Positions 8,166 to 16,673 of a stretch of 64,000 bases of DNA are shown piece by piece. The stretch covers positions 248,001 through 312,000 of the forward strand of contig NZ_JACHXK010000003.1 in assembly GCF_014192105.1 (NCBI RefSeq), read 5' to 3'. Below the pieces are notes generated by a model that saw only the letters and a program-made list of their open reading frames with translations, was not told the origin of the DNA and ran no database searches. Both the position numbers and the translations under genes were made by a program. The stretch's first letter is position 1. Every line of letters begins with the position of its first letter. Source of the DNA: Paenibacillus phyllosphaerae (GTDB taxonomy: Bacteria > Bacillota > Bacilli > Paenibacillales > Paenibacillaceae).

Positions 8166-9546
8166 CATTTTGCACGACCTTAGCGTTACGATTACGCTGC
8201 AAGAAGAGCAGTCGGGACTGCAGCCCGAAGCGTTGTTCGGCATGGCGGCGCGTATCAATAAGAAACGTTCATTCCTCTTCGTCAGCAAAGTGTTAGGCAA
8301 GCATCTTCCGGTCTCGCCTCACCGCTCCCTGCTAAGCGGGGCGATTCTTTCGCTGAAGCTGCTGCAGGCGCTCGGCACTTCGCAGGCGGCGCTAGTGGAC
8401 AAGCTATTCGCGGAAGCTTGCGCTGCGCTCGCGGATCCGGACGAGACGAAGGTAAGCCAGGTCTATTCCGCAATCGTAGATAGCAAGCTCGCCTTGCCCG
8501 AACCGGTGAAAGTCATCGGATTCGCCGAGACGGCGACGGCGCTTGGGCATAGCATGTTCGCGGCGTTCGAAGACGGCTGCAGCTATCTGCATACGACGCG
8601 GGAGCTTATTCCGGAGCTTGATCCGCTGATCAGCTTCGAGGAAGAACATTCCCATGCGACCTCCCATCGTTGCTATGCCAGATCGGAGCAGTTTCTGGGC
8701 GGTACCGAACCGATCGTACTGGTCGACGACGAGCTGACGACGGGCAAGACGACGGTGAACATCATTCGGGATCTTCAGCGCAATTATCCTCGCAGCCGGT
8801 ATTTCGTAGCTTCCCTGCTGGATTGGCGCGGTGCCGAGGACGAAGCCAGATTCGCCGCGTTAGAGCAGGAGTTGGGCATTACCATTACGCCGCTGTCGCT
8901 TATGAAAGGCACCTTCACCGTTGAAGGCGGACCGATCGATACGGTCGCGGCACGCATGGACCTGCCTGCAGCCGATGGTGTTGCGAACTTGCATGTTATT
9001 TATTTGGACGAAGCCTTGGACCTTGTCCGCCACGCATCGGTCAGTATGGATGGATATCGGAACGAAGCGCCTTACTTGTTAGGTACAGGCCGATTCGGGA
9101 TTACGGCGGCGGAGAACGTACAGATTGGCGGCCGGATTGCGGCCGTAGGCGAACGTCTTGCCGGATTGCGAACCAGCAGCCGCACGTTGTGCCTAGGTAC
9201 AGGCGAGTACATGTATATGCCGATGCTGATCGCTTCCCACATGGGAGAAGGCGTCAGGTTTCACTCCACGACGCGCAGCCCCATTCATTCGGCGTCACAT
9301 GAGACGTATGCGGTCGATTGGGGCGTTGCGTTCCCGTCGCCTGACGATACGTCGGTGACGAATTACATCTACAATATTGCTCCATCGCAATACGAGGAGC
9401 TATTCCTTTTCCTCGAAAGGGACATTCCGGCCGAGAGGCTGGCTGAACTGAAAAAAGTATTCTTGGCCCGTGGCTTCCGTCACGTTCATCTAGTGATCGG
9501 TGGACCGAACATCCATGAAGGGGTGACGAGCGATGACGACCGTTAA
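8110..9546 (+). CDS. Phosphoribosyltransferase with TRSP domain (Ter module)
   Basis: A 478-residue two-domain protein. The N-terminal part is a type-I phosphoribosyltransferase: the PRPP-binding loop reads PIVLVDDELTTGKTTVNII (about residues 199-217). The C-terminal part carries the motif FHSTTRSPIHSAS, which names the TRSP domain, a partner domain known from Ter-associated operons. The start at 8110 overlaps the preceding aldolase by 56 bases, with only a weak GGGGTG box. I prefer it because the N-terminus STHTFNILHDLSVTI then reads as a conserved beginning. In the published model this enzyme joins a base to ribose phosphate to make a nucleoside-like metabolite. That is inference from the family; the product is not known. 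Confidence 0.87.
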   Translation: MNNNIISACSQSKSTHTFNILHDLSVTITLQEEQSGLQPEALFGMAARINKKRSFLFVSKVLGKHLPVSPHRSLLSGAILSLKLLQALGTSQAALVDKLFAEACAALADPDETKVSQVYSAIVDSKLALPEPVKVIGFAETATALGHSMFAAFEDGCSYLHTTRELIPELDPLISFEEEHSHATSHRCYARSEQFLGGTEPIVLVDDELTTGKTTVNIIRDLQRNYPRSRYFVASLLDWRGAEDEARFAALEQELGITITPLSLMKGTFTVEGGPIDTVAARMDLPAADGVANLHVIYLDEALDLVRHASVSMDGYRNEAPYLLGTGRFGITAAENVQIGGRIAAVGERLAGLRTSSRTLCLGTGEYMYMPMLIASHMGEGVRFHSTTRSPIHSASHETYAVDWGVAFPSPDDTSVTNYIYNIAPSQYEELFLFLERDIPAERLAELKKVFLARGFRHVHLVIGGPNIHEGVTSDDDR

Positions 9547-10681
9547 ACGCCGGCTGTCGGAACGGATCCTTCAGACGCCTGCCACGATCGGCAGTTACCG
9601 GCCAGAGGATGTTACCTTCCTGCTGAAAGACTTAAGCGAAGTGGAACTGGAACTGTCGACAACGGCCAGAGAGCAAGCGATTCAATCGGGCGTACACTAT
9701 TCCGAGATGCTGCCGATCGAATATGAGCCGTCCGAAGCGTACACGAAGCTGTTCCATGAAGCGCTGCTCGACTCTGCTGAAAGGGTCGCGAAAGCGGCTG
9801 CCGTGACGGCTGAACTTATCCTCGCCAAGCGCGGACGGAATCTCTCGCTCGTCTCGCTGGCGCGCGCCGGCACGCCAGTTGGCATTCTGATCAAACGGTA
9901 TTTGGCACACCGGCATCAGTTGGACGTTCCGCATTACAGCATCTCGATCATTCGCGGCAAAGGCATCGACCAGAATGCGCTCGTCTACATTCTCCAACAA
10001 CATGGGGCAGACCACGAGCTGCAATTCGTCGACGGATGGACAGGCAAGGGCGCGATCCGCAAGGAATTGATCCAGGCCTGCCAAGCCTTCGAAGCGCAAT
10101 ACGGCGTTCGGCTGAACGACGACCTGGCCGTCCTGGCCGATCCGGGCAGCTGCTCGGCTACCTTCGGCACGCGCGAAGATTTCCTGATCCCGAGCGCTTG
10201 CCTCAATGCGACCGTATCGGGACTGGTCAGCCGTACCGTGCTGCGCGAAGATTTGATCGGACCGGATGATTTTCATGGCGCCAAATATTACAGGGAACTT
10301 GCTGCTTACGATTATTCGCAATATTTCGTGGATACGGTCTGCTCCTATTTCCCGAGAATTCAAGAAGCGGCAGACGAGGAAGCGCGCCGGCTGCTGTCGA
10401 ATCCTCCTGCGCTGACGTGGCAGGGCCATGCCGATATGGCGGCAATTCAGGCGGAGTACGGCTTGTCCACGATCAATCTCGTGAAGCCAGGCGTCGGTGA
10501 GACGACTCGCGTGCTGCTGCGTCGTATTCCATGGCGGATCCTGGTCGACCGGATCGATAACCCGAATGTTCGACATATCGTTCAGCTTACGCAGGAACGC
10601 GGCGTTCCTGTCGAGGCGTACCCGGAATTAAGTTATTCGTGCTGCGGTATCATACAGCCGCTGAAGGGGGAGACGGAATGA
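9533..10681 (+). CDS. StiP/PRTase_1 family protein (Ter module)
   Basis: A 382-residue protein of the family labelled in databases either as phosphoribosyltransferase (PRTase_1) or as StiP cysteine protease. The sequence favours the nucleotide-type fold: SLVSLARAGTPVGILIKRYL resembles the substrate loop of PRTases, and ELQFVDGWTGKGAIRKEL resembles the PRPP loop. Two cysteines (GSCSAT near residue 206 and SYSCCG near the end) could also underlie the protease label. The start overlaps the preceding gene by 14 bases and the end overlaps the HAD gene by 4 (ATGA), so translation is coupled. Its constant pairing with the TRSP-type PRTase indicates that the two act in the same pathway. Confidence 0.85.
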   Translation: MTTVKRRLSERILQTPATIGSYRPEDVTFLLKDLSEVELELSTTAREQAIQSGVHYSEMLPIEYEPSEAYTKLFHEALLDSAERVAKAAAVTAELILAKRGRNLSLVSLARAGTPVGILIKRYLAHRHQLDVPHYSISIIRGKGIDQNALVYILQQHGADHELQFVDGWTGKGAIRKELIQACQAFEAQYGVRLNDDLAVLADPGSCSATFGTREDFLIPSACLNATVSGLVSRTVLREDLIGPDDFHGAKYYRELAAYDYSQYFVDTVCSYFPRIQEAADEEARRLLSNPPALTWQGHADMAAIQAEYGLSTINLVKPGVGETTRVLLRRIPWRILVDRIDNPNVRHIVQLTQERGVPVEAYPELSYSCCGIIQPLKGETE

Positions 10682-11523
10682 TTTTTGCAAGCGATCTGGA
10701 TCAGACCTTGATCTATTCCATTCGTTCGATCGGTCTTCCGCTCGATTCGCCGCTCGTCATGCCGGCCGAGACGATCGAAGGCAAGGTAAGATCGTATATT
10801 TCGATCCAAGCTTACGAGCAACTCAAAATCATTGCCCAGGAAATGATGTTCGTCCCCGTCACGACCCGGACGGTGGAACAGTATCGCAGAATCGAGTTGT
10901 TTCAAGAACGGATTCGCCCTCAATACGCAGTGACCAGCAATGGAGGCAATGTATTGATTCACGGCGAGCCGGATCCGGAATGGAATGCCCGCATTAGACG
11001 GACGATGCTCCATCAGGCTGCTTCGTCAGAGGAAGTGCAGCGGATTTACAGGAAAGTCGTGCACGGGGACTGGGTGCTCAGGGAAGATTTGTGCGACGAT
11101 TTGTTCTACTCGATTCTGATCGAGCGTGAACGCATGCCGCTCGAAGATGTGATGCAGTTGGCTGACGTCCTGCAGCAGTTGGGATGGGAGACGTCCATTC
11201 AAGGCCGCAAAATTTATATGGTGCCGTGCACGGTGAAGAAGAGCGACGCTTTGGCGCATATCAAGGAATTGGCTGGGGTAGAGACGGTCATTGCCTCTGG
11301 CGATTCGCTGCTGGATCGCTGCCTGCTCGATTACGCCACGCATCCGATCGCGCCACGGCATGGCGAGCTGTATCGGGTACAGGAAAGCAATCCCGGTACA
11401 TTCCCCTATCCGTTCACGGCGGTATCCGGAGCGCTGGCAGCCGAGCAGATCGTAGCTTATGCGGCGTCCGTACAAGCCGAGGCATTACACAGCGGCAAAC
11501 TTATTGCGAAGGGAAGCATCTAA
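10678..11523 (+). CDS. HAD family phosphatase (Ter module)
   Basis: A 281-residue HAD-superfamily phosphatase. Motif I is MIFASDLDQTLIYS (D-x-D-x-T) at the very N-terminus, motif II VPVTTRT, and motif IV ASGDSLLDRCLL. The central cap region is of the sugar-phosphate phosphatase kind. The ATG at 10678 overlaps the StiP stop codon by 4 bases and follows AAGGGGGAGACGG, so translation is coupled. In the Ter-linked operon this enzyme is expected to remove phosphate from the PRTase product or a later intermediate. The motif set is complete, so it should be active. Confidence 0.87.
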   Translation: MIFASDLDQTLIYSIRSIGLPLDSPLVMPAETIEGKVRSYISIQAYEQLKIIAQEMMFVPVTTRTVEQYRRIELFQERIRPQYAVTSNGGNVLIHGEPDPEWNARIRRTMLHQAASSEEVQRIYRKVVHGDWVLREDLCDDLFYSILIERERMPLEDVMQLADVLQQLGWETSIQGRKIYMVPCTVKKSDALAHIKELAGVETVIASGDSLLDRCLLDYATHPIAPRHGELYRVQESNPGTFPYPFTAVSGALAAEQIVAYAASVQAEALHSGKLIAKGSI

Positions 11524-11525
11524 TT

Positions 11526-12575
11526 ATGGCGAAGAAGGTTCGGGTTTGGTTTAATCGTTGGTTCTCGGTCGCGTACTTATACATGAATCATATTCGCAAT
11601 AACCCCGATGGCGTGGAGTTCGAATTCTACGGCACGCATCCGGACCGTAACAGCATGGCGCTGCAGAACTGCGACTACGCGGAGGTCGAGCCCGTGCTGG
11701 AAGGGCTGGAGTATGTCGAATACTGCGTAGACTTCTGCCGCCGCCATCAGATCGACGTGTTCATTCCCCGGCTCAAAATGCTCGATATCGCAAGGCATAT
11801 CCATCTGTTCGACGAAGTGGGCACGAAGGTTACCGTCTGCCGCGATATCGAATTGCTGGAGAGTATGATCGATAAGGACAAGTTCTATGAGCTCGTCCGG
11901 GAGTCGGACGTCATGGTTGTCCCCGAGTACCGCGTCGTGAATACAGCCGAGCAATTCAAGGCTGCGTATGAGGAGCTGGCAAGCCTCGGCCATCGGGTCT
12001 GCTTCAAGCCGACGAATTCGGAGGGCGGCCAAGGATTCCGGATCATCAATAACGACCGCGACCAGGTGATGGATCTGTTCGGAACGATTAACCCCTACGT
12101 GACGTTCGATCGGGTATACGACATTTTGTCCGGCGTCGACCAATTCCCGAATATGATGGTGATGGAGCTGCTCGAAGGCAGTGAATACAGCATCGATTGC
12201 TTGGCCGATCCGAACGGCAAGCTGATCGCCGCCGTACCTAGACGAAAAGGGAACGGTCGGATGCGTTATCTCGAAGATAACCAAGAGCTGATCGAGATTG
12301 CGCACAAAGTTGCGGAAGCTTACCGCATTCCGTTTAATTACAACATCCAGATGCGCTATAAGAACGGCGTGCCGAAACTGCTAGAGATCAACCCGCGCAT
12401 GTCGGGCGGATTGCATGTAAGCTGCCTGAACGGCACGAATTATCCGTATTTGGCGGTGAAGCTGGCGCTCGGCGGGCATGTGGAGCCGCTCGAGACGAAG
12501 CTTGGCATTACGGCCAGCCATATCGAGCAGCCGATGATCATGAAGGATGTCATACAGGCCGAGACGGTGCGTTAA
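11526..12575 (+). CDS. ATP-grasp family ligase (Ter module)
   Basis: A 349-residue ATP-grasp enzyme starting two bases after the HAD stop. The central region HRVCFKPTNSEGGQGFRIIN is the glycine-rich ATP-binding loop, MVMELLEGSEYSIDCLAD is the next ATP-grasp strand, and PKLLEINPRMSGGLHVSC carries the metal-binding E-x-N-P-R. ATP-grasp enzymes join a carboxylate to an amine or thiol using ATP. Here the likely job is a late ligation in the synthesis of the Ter-linked metabolite. An earlier in-frame opening within the HAD gene is not supported by any RBS. The gene closes the operon and is followed by a strong terminator. Confidence 0.88.
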   Translation: MAKKVRVWFNRWFSVAYLYMNHIRNNPDGVEFEFYGTHPDRNSMALQNCDYAEVEPVLEGLEYVEYCVDFCRRHQIDVFIPRLKMLDIARHIHLFDEVGTKVTVCRDIELLESMIDKDKFYELVRESDVMVVPEYRVVNTAEQFKAAYEELASLGHRVCFKPTNSEGGQGFRIINNDRDQVMDLFGTINPYVTFDRVYDILSGVDQFPNMMVMELLEGSEYSIDCLADPNGKLIAAVPRRKGNGRMRYLEDNQELIEIAHKVAEAYRIPFNYNIQMRYKNGVPKLLEINPRMSGGLHVSCLNGTNYPYLAVKLALGGHVEPLETKLGITASHIEQPMIMKDVIQAETVR

Positions 12576-12612
12576 GTCATGAACGCCGCGCCGATCCTTA
12601 CGGAGTCAAGCG

Positions 12613-12650
12613 AAAGAAGCCACTGTTATCAGTGGTTTCTTTTGAATTTT
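12613..12650 (+). terminator. Intrinsic terminator after the Ter biosynthetic operon
   Basis: A 13-bp stem (AAAGAAGCCACTG / CAGTGGTTTCTTT, one G-T pair) with a 4-base loop, followed by a T-rich tract. Confidence 0.85.
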
Positions 12651-12706
12651 CCGGGACAGAATTGCGTTTCCGCGGCAACAGGAGGGAATGGACGGGTTTA
12701 ACAGGT

Positions 12707-12735
12707 TTGACAACCTACTTTTACTCACATAGAAT
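12707..12735 (+). promoter_or_regulatory. SigA-type promoter for the membrane protein/telA pair
   Basis: TTGACA at 12707-12712 and TAGAAT at 12730-12735 are separated by exactly 17 bases. They lie 140 bases before the next gene, so a long leader (about 135 nt) is expected. Confidence 0.6.
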
Positions 12736-12875
12736 TTATGGAAGTACGTTACCATCCGCGTATGAGGCACGTAAAACTTGACTATATAAGATGAAATGGC
12801 TTGCGGCTAGGCAGCCAGAAGTGTCGGCAAGCTTCGCTCATCTTGCTATAGAATTGAAATTGGCGGTGAACATAC

Positions 12876-13676
12876 ATGCTACCTAAATCGATTATTGGCG
12901 CCGGAATTGGTTACATTGTTGCCCTATTAAGCAGTTCATTCATGCCGGAATTCGCCTCGTTGTTACTGCCCGTTCTAGGCATAGCCGTCGGGTCGTTATT
13001 GTCAGGCAAGAGACCGACGGTGCCGCCTTTGACGCCGCCGAACACGACTGATCCCTATGCGCACGCGCAATCCCAACAGCCGCGTCCCAGCATCGATATG
13101 CGGCCGGCGCAGCAGTCCCAACCCGAGTCCCAGTCGCGTTCGTTCGCAAGCTCGGGTCCAAGCATCTCGATGGCCCCGCCATCGCAGCCGCAACAGCAGC
13201 TGCATCAATCGCAGCCGCAAAGGCAGGCAACTGCGCAAGCAAGCGGATCGCAAGCCAGCGCACCGCAAGCCGTGCAAGTCAATCCGTTGTTCGAGCCCGT
13301 CCTCCAATACCTGGATGTTCTGGAGGATATGATTATTTCCGAAGGGCAGAAGAACAATCTGGACAACGAAATCGTCGAGAAGTCCTGTTCGCTCTTCCTG
13401 CGCTTGCAGCGCGTCATTCCGTTAATCAGCGAGCTGCATAACGATGAAGTCAATCACACGGTGAAGCGTCTGGTCCTAAAAGACTTGAACGGCGTCATTA
13501 GTCCGTTCCTGCGCCTGAGCGGCGAAGCGAAATCGAAGAATCGCCGTGTGCTCCTTAACGGGCTGAAGGACGTAGACAGCAAAATCTCGGATATCGTCCG
13601 CACGATCGAACATAAGGATCTGCTCGAGCTCCAGACGAAGGCGGAACTGATTCATCAGCGTTACGCGAACTCATAA
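12876..13676 (+). CDS. Membrane protein with disordered Pro/Gln linker, XpaC-like, TelA partner
   Basis: A 266-residue protein of unknown function. Residues about 5-43 form a hydrophobic hairpin (IIGAGIGYIVALLSS and ASLLLPVLGIAVGSLLSG). Residues about 45-135 are a low-complexity Pro/Gln/Ser/Ala linker with two related PSIDM/PSISM motifs. Residues about 136-266 are a charged helical domain. The layout and the position directly before telA resemble the XpaC proteins found beside TelA homologues in Bacillus (xpaC-yaaN). I infer that relationship from architecture, not from a clear motif. A tether of this type would hold the helical domain about 90 residues away from the membrane, possibly to contact TelA. 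Confidence 0.7.
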   Translation: MLPKSIIGAGIGYIVALLSSSFMPEFASLLLPVLGIAVGSLLSGKRPTVPPLTPPNTTDPYAHAQSQQPRPSIDMRPAQQSQPESQSRSFASSGPSISMAPPSQPQQQLHQSQPQRQATAQASGSQASAPQAVQVNPLFEPVLQYLDVLEDMIISEGQKNNLDNEIVEKSCSLFLRLQRVIPLISELHNDEVNHTVKRLVLKDLNGVISPFLRLSGEAKSKNRRVLLNGLKDVDSKISDIVRTIEHKDLLELQTKAELIHQRYANS

Positions 13677-13701
13677 CTACTACTGCAGGGAGGTTATCAT
13701 C

Positions 13702-14796
13702 ATGTCTACCCCGATCGTTCAACTGAAGAAGGAAGACGAGCATAAGGTCGTCGAAGAAGCATCTGCGATTATTCGCAAAGTATCGGACGCCGATACGTTA
13801 ACGCTCGACGTACTGATGGATGAAGTCGGCAAGCTCGGCGCGCGCACCCAGGAGAAGGCCGGTCAAACGCTGCGTTTGCTCGAGCGTCCGGTGAATGATC
13901 TCATGACAGGCAAATCCAGCCAAGTCTCGAATCTGATCTTGTCGCTGCGCAACGAGTGCGAATCGCTCCAGCAAAGCAAGAATGTCGGCTTTATCGGCAA
14001 GCTGGTCCGCAAGTCGCCGCTCAAGAACTATGTCTACAAGTACCAATCGGTCCGCACCAATATCGATGCGATCGTCTCCGGCCTGCGCGACGGCAAGGAT
14101 ACGCTGGAAGAGAACATCGTGAACATGCGTACGCTGAAACGCAATTCGCTCGAAGAAATCTATCAGCTGCAGTATAAAATTTCGATGGGCAACCAGTTGA
14201 AAGAGCTGTTCGAGGCTGAGATCGCCAAGCCTGAGAACGAACCGCGCAAACCTTATCTGGAGCGCGGCCTTCGCAAAGTCATGACCCGTATTCAATCGAT
14301 GAGCGAAGATATTCTTCTCTTCAATCAGGCGATAGCGGCGACGGATATCGTGAACGACACGAACGATAAGCTGATTGACAGCGTCAATAACTCCATCTAC
14401 AAGGCTTCCAACCTTATTACGGTATCCGCGATGATCACGATGGCGATCGAGGATCAGATGAAGGTTGCCAATGCGGTCGAGAGCGTCAACAGCACGATCG
14501 AAGAGCAATTCAAGCGCAATGCCGCGATGCTGAAGCAGACGACGGAGAAATCGGCCGAGCTCTTGAAGAAGCCGGCGATGTCGCTGGAATCCGTGAATCA
14601 AGCCATTAACGATCTGGTTAGCGCGCTGGATACTTCGGAGAAATCCAACCGCGACATTATCGCGTCGTGCCAGGATTATACGACGAAGCTGACGGCGATC
14701 AACCAGCAGATGACCAAGCGTCTGGGAATCGAGGGCAGCAGCCAGTCGCAGCAGTTGAAAGAAGCAGAGAGCGAATTTAGCAGCCTGCTGAAATAA
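13702..14796 (+). CDS. telA: TelA family toxic anion resistance protein
   Basis: A 364-residue, almost entirely helical cytoplasmic protein of the TelA family (tellurite/toxic anion resistance, YceH/YaaN type). The conserved features are the basic block NVGFIGKLVRKSPLKNYVYKY, the segment NIVNMRTLKRNSLEEIYQLQ and the Q-x-x-A-x-x-A-x-x-x-V region around LITVSAMITMAIEDQMKVANAVE. TelA proteins are linked to envelope stress and tellurite tolerance. Their biochemical role is not settled. It lies 25 bases after the membrane protein gene, with GGGAGG before the ATG, so the two are co-transcribed. They form the third transcription unit of the Ter island. Confidence 0.9.
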   Translation: MSTPIVQLKKEDEHKVVEEASAIIRKVSDADTLTLDVLMDEVGKLGARTQEKAGQTLRLLERPVNDLMTGKSSQVSNLILSLRNECESLQQSKNVGFIGKLVRKSPLKNYVYKYQSVRTNIDAIVSGLRDGKDTLEENIVNMRTLKRNSLEEIYQLQYKISMGNQLKELFEAEIAKPENEPRKPYLERGLRKVMTRIQSMSEDILLFNQAIAATDIVNDTNDKLIDSVNNSIYKASNLITVSAMITMAIEDQMKVANAVESVNSTIEEQFKRNAAMLKQTTEKSAELLKKPAMSLESVNQAINDLVSALDTSEKSNRDIIASCQDYTTKLTAINQQMTKRLGIEGSSQSQQLKEAESEFSSLLK

Positions 14797-14812
14797 CACC
14801 GAACAGATTTAC

Positions 14813-14856
14813 AAGGGCTAGCTGACATCAAAGGATGTATCGGCTAGCCCTTTGTT
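14813..14856 (+). terminator. Intrinsic terminator after telA
   Basis: A 10-bp stem AAGGGCTAGC / GCTAGCCCTT encloses a second small stem (GACATC/GATGT), followed by TTTGTTC. Confidence 0.8.
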
Positions 14857-14937
14857 CATATAGATAAGAGGAGCAAGCAAGTTCAACTTATCGATGACGA
14901 TGAGCGTTCGCATATTAGAGGTAGGGAGGTTCGGCGT

Positions 14938-15453
14938 ATGGAGATTAAGATCATACCGCTTCAGACGCTGCCGCAAACGGCGATCTGGCGTGAAGTCTTC
15001 AATAAACATGGAATTAACAGACATATCGAATATTACGCGCAATGTCTGGAAGAGAATCGAAGCGGCATAAGGACGACGATATTCGCGGAGGTGGACAGGG
15101 AGATTGCCGGGTGCGTTCATCTGCTGCAACATTCAAGTTATCCGCATTTTGCCGAGCAAGCCATACCGGAAATCAACGATCTGAACGTCCTGCCCGCATA
15201 CCGCCGGAATGGCGTAGCGTCTGCGCTGCTTGATCATATGGAGCAGTTGGCGTACCAGAACGGAGATGTCATCGGACTTGGCGTTGGGCTCTACGAGGAC
15301 TACGGCGCGGCGCAGCGTCTCTATTGCAAACGTGGGTATGTACCGGACGGCAAAGGGGTCTACTATCGCAATGAAAAGGTAGCGCCAGGTGCCTCGGTTG
15401 CTGTTGACGATGAACTAATTCTCTATTTTACGAAGACGTTGAAAGCGAATTAA
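14938..15453 (+). CDS. GNAT family N-acetyltransferase
   Basis: A 171-residue GNAT acetyltransferase, which moves an acetyl group from acetyl-CoA to an amine. The acetyl-CoA pyrophosphate loop is VLPAYRRNGVASALLDHMEQ (R-R-x-G-x-A), preceded by a conserved beta strand IAGCVHLLQ, and the region YEDYGAAQRLYCKRGYVPDGKG matches the GNAT B motif. The start follows GGGAGG by 8 bases. It stands alone between the telA terminator and fabI. The acceptor substrate cannot be told from sequence. Confidence 0.85.
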   Translation: MEIKIIPLQTLPQTAIWREVFNKHGINRHIEYYAQCLEENRSGIRTTIFAEVDREIAGCVHLLQHSSYPHFAEQAIPEINDLNVLPAYRRNGVASALLDHMEQLAYQNGDVIGLGVGLYEDYGAAQRLYCKRGYVPDGKGVYYRNEKVAPGASVAVDDELILYFTKTLKAN

Positions 15454-15627
15454 TCATATTCTCCCATGAATTGCTTGTTGTCGCTCGGCAAAAAGACTAA
15501 AATAAGGGGAGTTTGCGTGTCTTGTCGAAAGATGGAGAACACAAGCATTCACCACGCGCATTTGGCTTGTGTCCCGTATATGCGGGATGCAGTAATCATC
15601 GAGCGGGCGTCATTAGGGAGGATCACA

Positions 15628-16404
15628 ATGAGTGGCTTAATGGTAGGAAAGAATATCGTAATTATGGGCGTCGCGAACGAGCGTAGCATCGCTTGGGGCA
15701 TCGCGAAGTCGCTGCATGAAGCAGGAGCAAACCTGATCTTTACATACAGAAAAGAGCGTTCCCTTCAGAAGCTGACCGATCTGCTGCAAAAGGAAGGCGT
15801 GCAGGCGCTGGACTGCGTACCGTGCGACGTTGCGGAAGACGCTAGCATCGAAGCGGCATTCGCGCGGATTCAAGAGAAGGCAGGCGTGATTCACGGCCTC
15901 GTGCACTCGATCGCTTTTGCCGACAAGGAAGGGCTTCAGGGCGAGTTCATGAACACGTCCCGTGCCAGCTATCATCAGGCGCAAGACAGCAGCGCGTATT
16001 CGCTCGTCGCGGTGGCGAAAGAAGCGAAGAAGCTGATGACCGAGGGCGGCAGCATCGTCACGCAATCGTACCTCGGCGCGGAGCGCGTCGTGAAGAACTA
16101 CAACATGATGGGTGTCGCGAAGGCGGCGCTGGAAGCAAGCGTTCGTTACTTGGCCGAAGACTTGGGCAAGTACAACATCCGCGTCAACGCGGTATCGGCA
16201 GGCGCGATCCGCACCTTGTCCGCGAAGGGCGTATCCGGCTTCAACGATATTATGGGCACGATCGAAGAGAAAGCGCCGCTGCGCCGGAATGTCGATCAGA
16301 GCGAGGTTGGCGATGCTACGTTGTTCCTGCTCAGCCACCTGTCGCGCGGCATCACGGGCGAAGTGCTCCACGTCGACGCAGGCTACCATATTCTTGGCAT
16401 TTAA
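15628..16404 (+). CDS. fabI: Enoyl-[acyl-carrier-protein] reductase FabI
   Basis: A 258-residue NAD(P)H-dependent enoyl-ACP reductase that completes each round of fatty acid chain elongation. The N-terminal motif VIMGVANERSIAWGIA is the FabI form of the nucleotide-binding loop. SYLGAERVVKNYNMMGVAKA contains the catalytic Tyr-x6-Lys pair, and the C-terminal GEVLHVDAGYHILGI is typical. The start at 15628 follows GGGAGGATC; the open frame reaches back to 15466 without an RBS. The usual length of 255-260 residues is kept. A second, unrelated enoyl reductase (FabV) is encoded at 55070-56260, so this genome carries two enzymes for one step, with different expected sensitivity to FabI inhibitors such as triclosan. 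Confidence 0.95.
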   Translation: MSGLMVGKNIVIMGVANERSIAWGIAKSLHEAGANLIFTYRKERSLQKLTDLLQKEGVQALDCVPCDVAEDASIEAAFARIQEKAGVIHGLVHSIAFADKEGLQGEFMNTSRASYHQAQDSSAYSLVAVAKEAKKLMTEGGSIVTQSYLGAERVVKNYNMMGVAKAALEASVRYLAEDLGKYNIRVNAVSAGAIRTLSAKGVSGFNDIMGTIEEKAPLRRNVDQSEVGDATLFLLSHLSRGITGEVLHVDAGYHILGI

Positions 16405-16416
16405 GCTTCACTACAC

Positions 16417-16460
16417 AGCAAGAGCAATGCGAATTTATCGTATTGCTCTTGCTTTTTTTG
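16417..16460 (+). terminator. Intrinsic terminator after fabI
   Basis: A stem of about 15 bp (AGCAAGAGCAATGCG / CGTATTGCTCTTGCT, one wobble) with a 7-base loop, followed by seven T. Confidence 0.9.
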
Positions 16461-16533
16461 TTGAATAGGAGCTTTCTGCCGGCCGGACTCGTCTATGTAT
16501 CAAAGTGACGCAGCGGAAAGGACGGGAAGCGCA

Positions 16534-16641
16534 ATGGGCAAAAAGGTAACGGACCAGGCATTCGTCATCTTCATCGGATTAGCTTGTGCCATGCCGTTCG
16601 TGTTGTTCTGGCTGTGGCTGAAGTTGATCGCGACGCTCTAG
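16534..16641 (+). CDS. Small single-span membrane peptide
   Basis: A 35-codon reading frame starting MGKKVTDQAF. A hydrophobic stretch of about 22 residues (FVIFIGLACAMPFVLFWLWL) ends in a short basic/hydrophobic tail, which is the profile of a one-pass membrane microprotein. GGGAAG lies 6 bases before the ATG. It ends 32 bases before the GTG start of the methyltransferase and on the same strand, so the two could be co-transcribed. I do not recognise a family. It could be a chance frame, but the start, length and hydrophobic core argue for a real small gene. Confidence 0.5.
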   Translation: MGKKVTDQAFVIFIGLACAMPFVLFWLWLKLIATL

Positions 16642-16673
16642 CAGACGGGTGGCTTATAGAGGAGGCAAATGAT

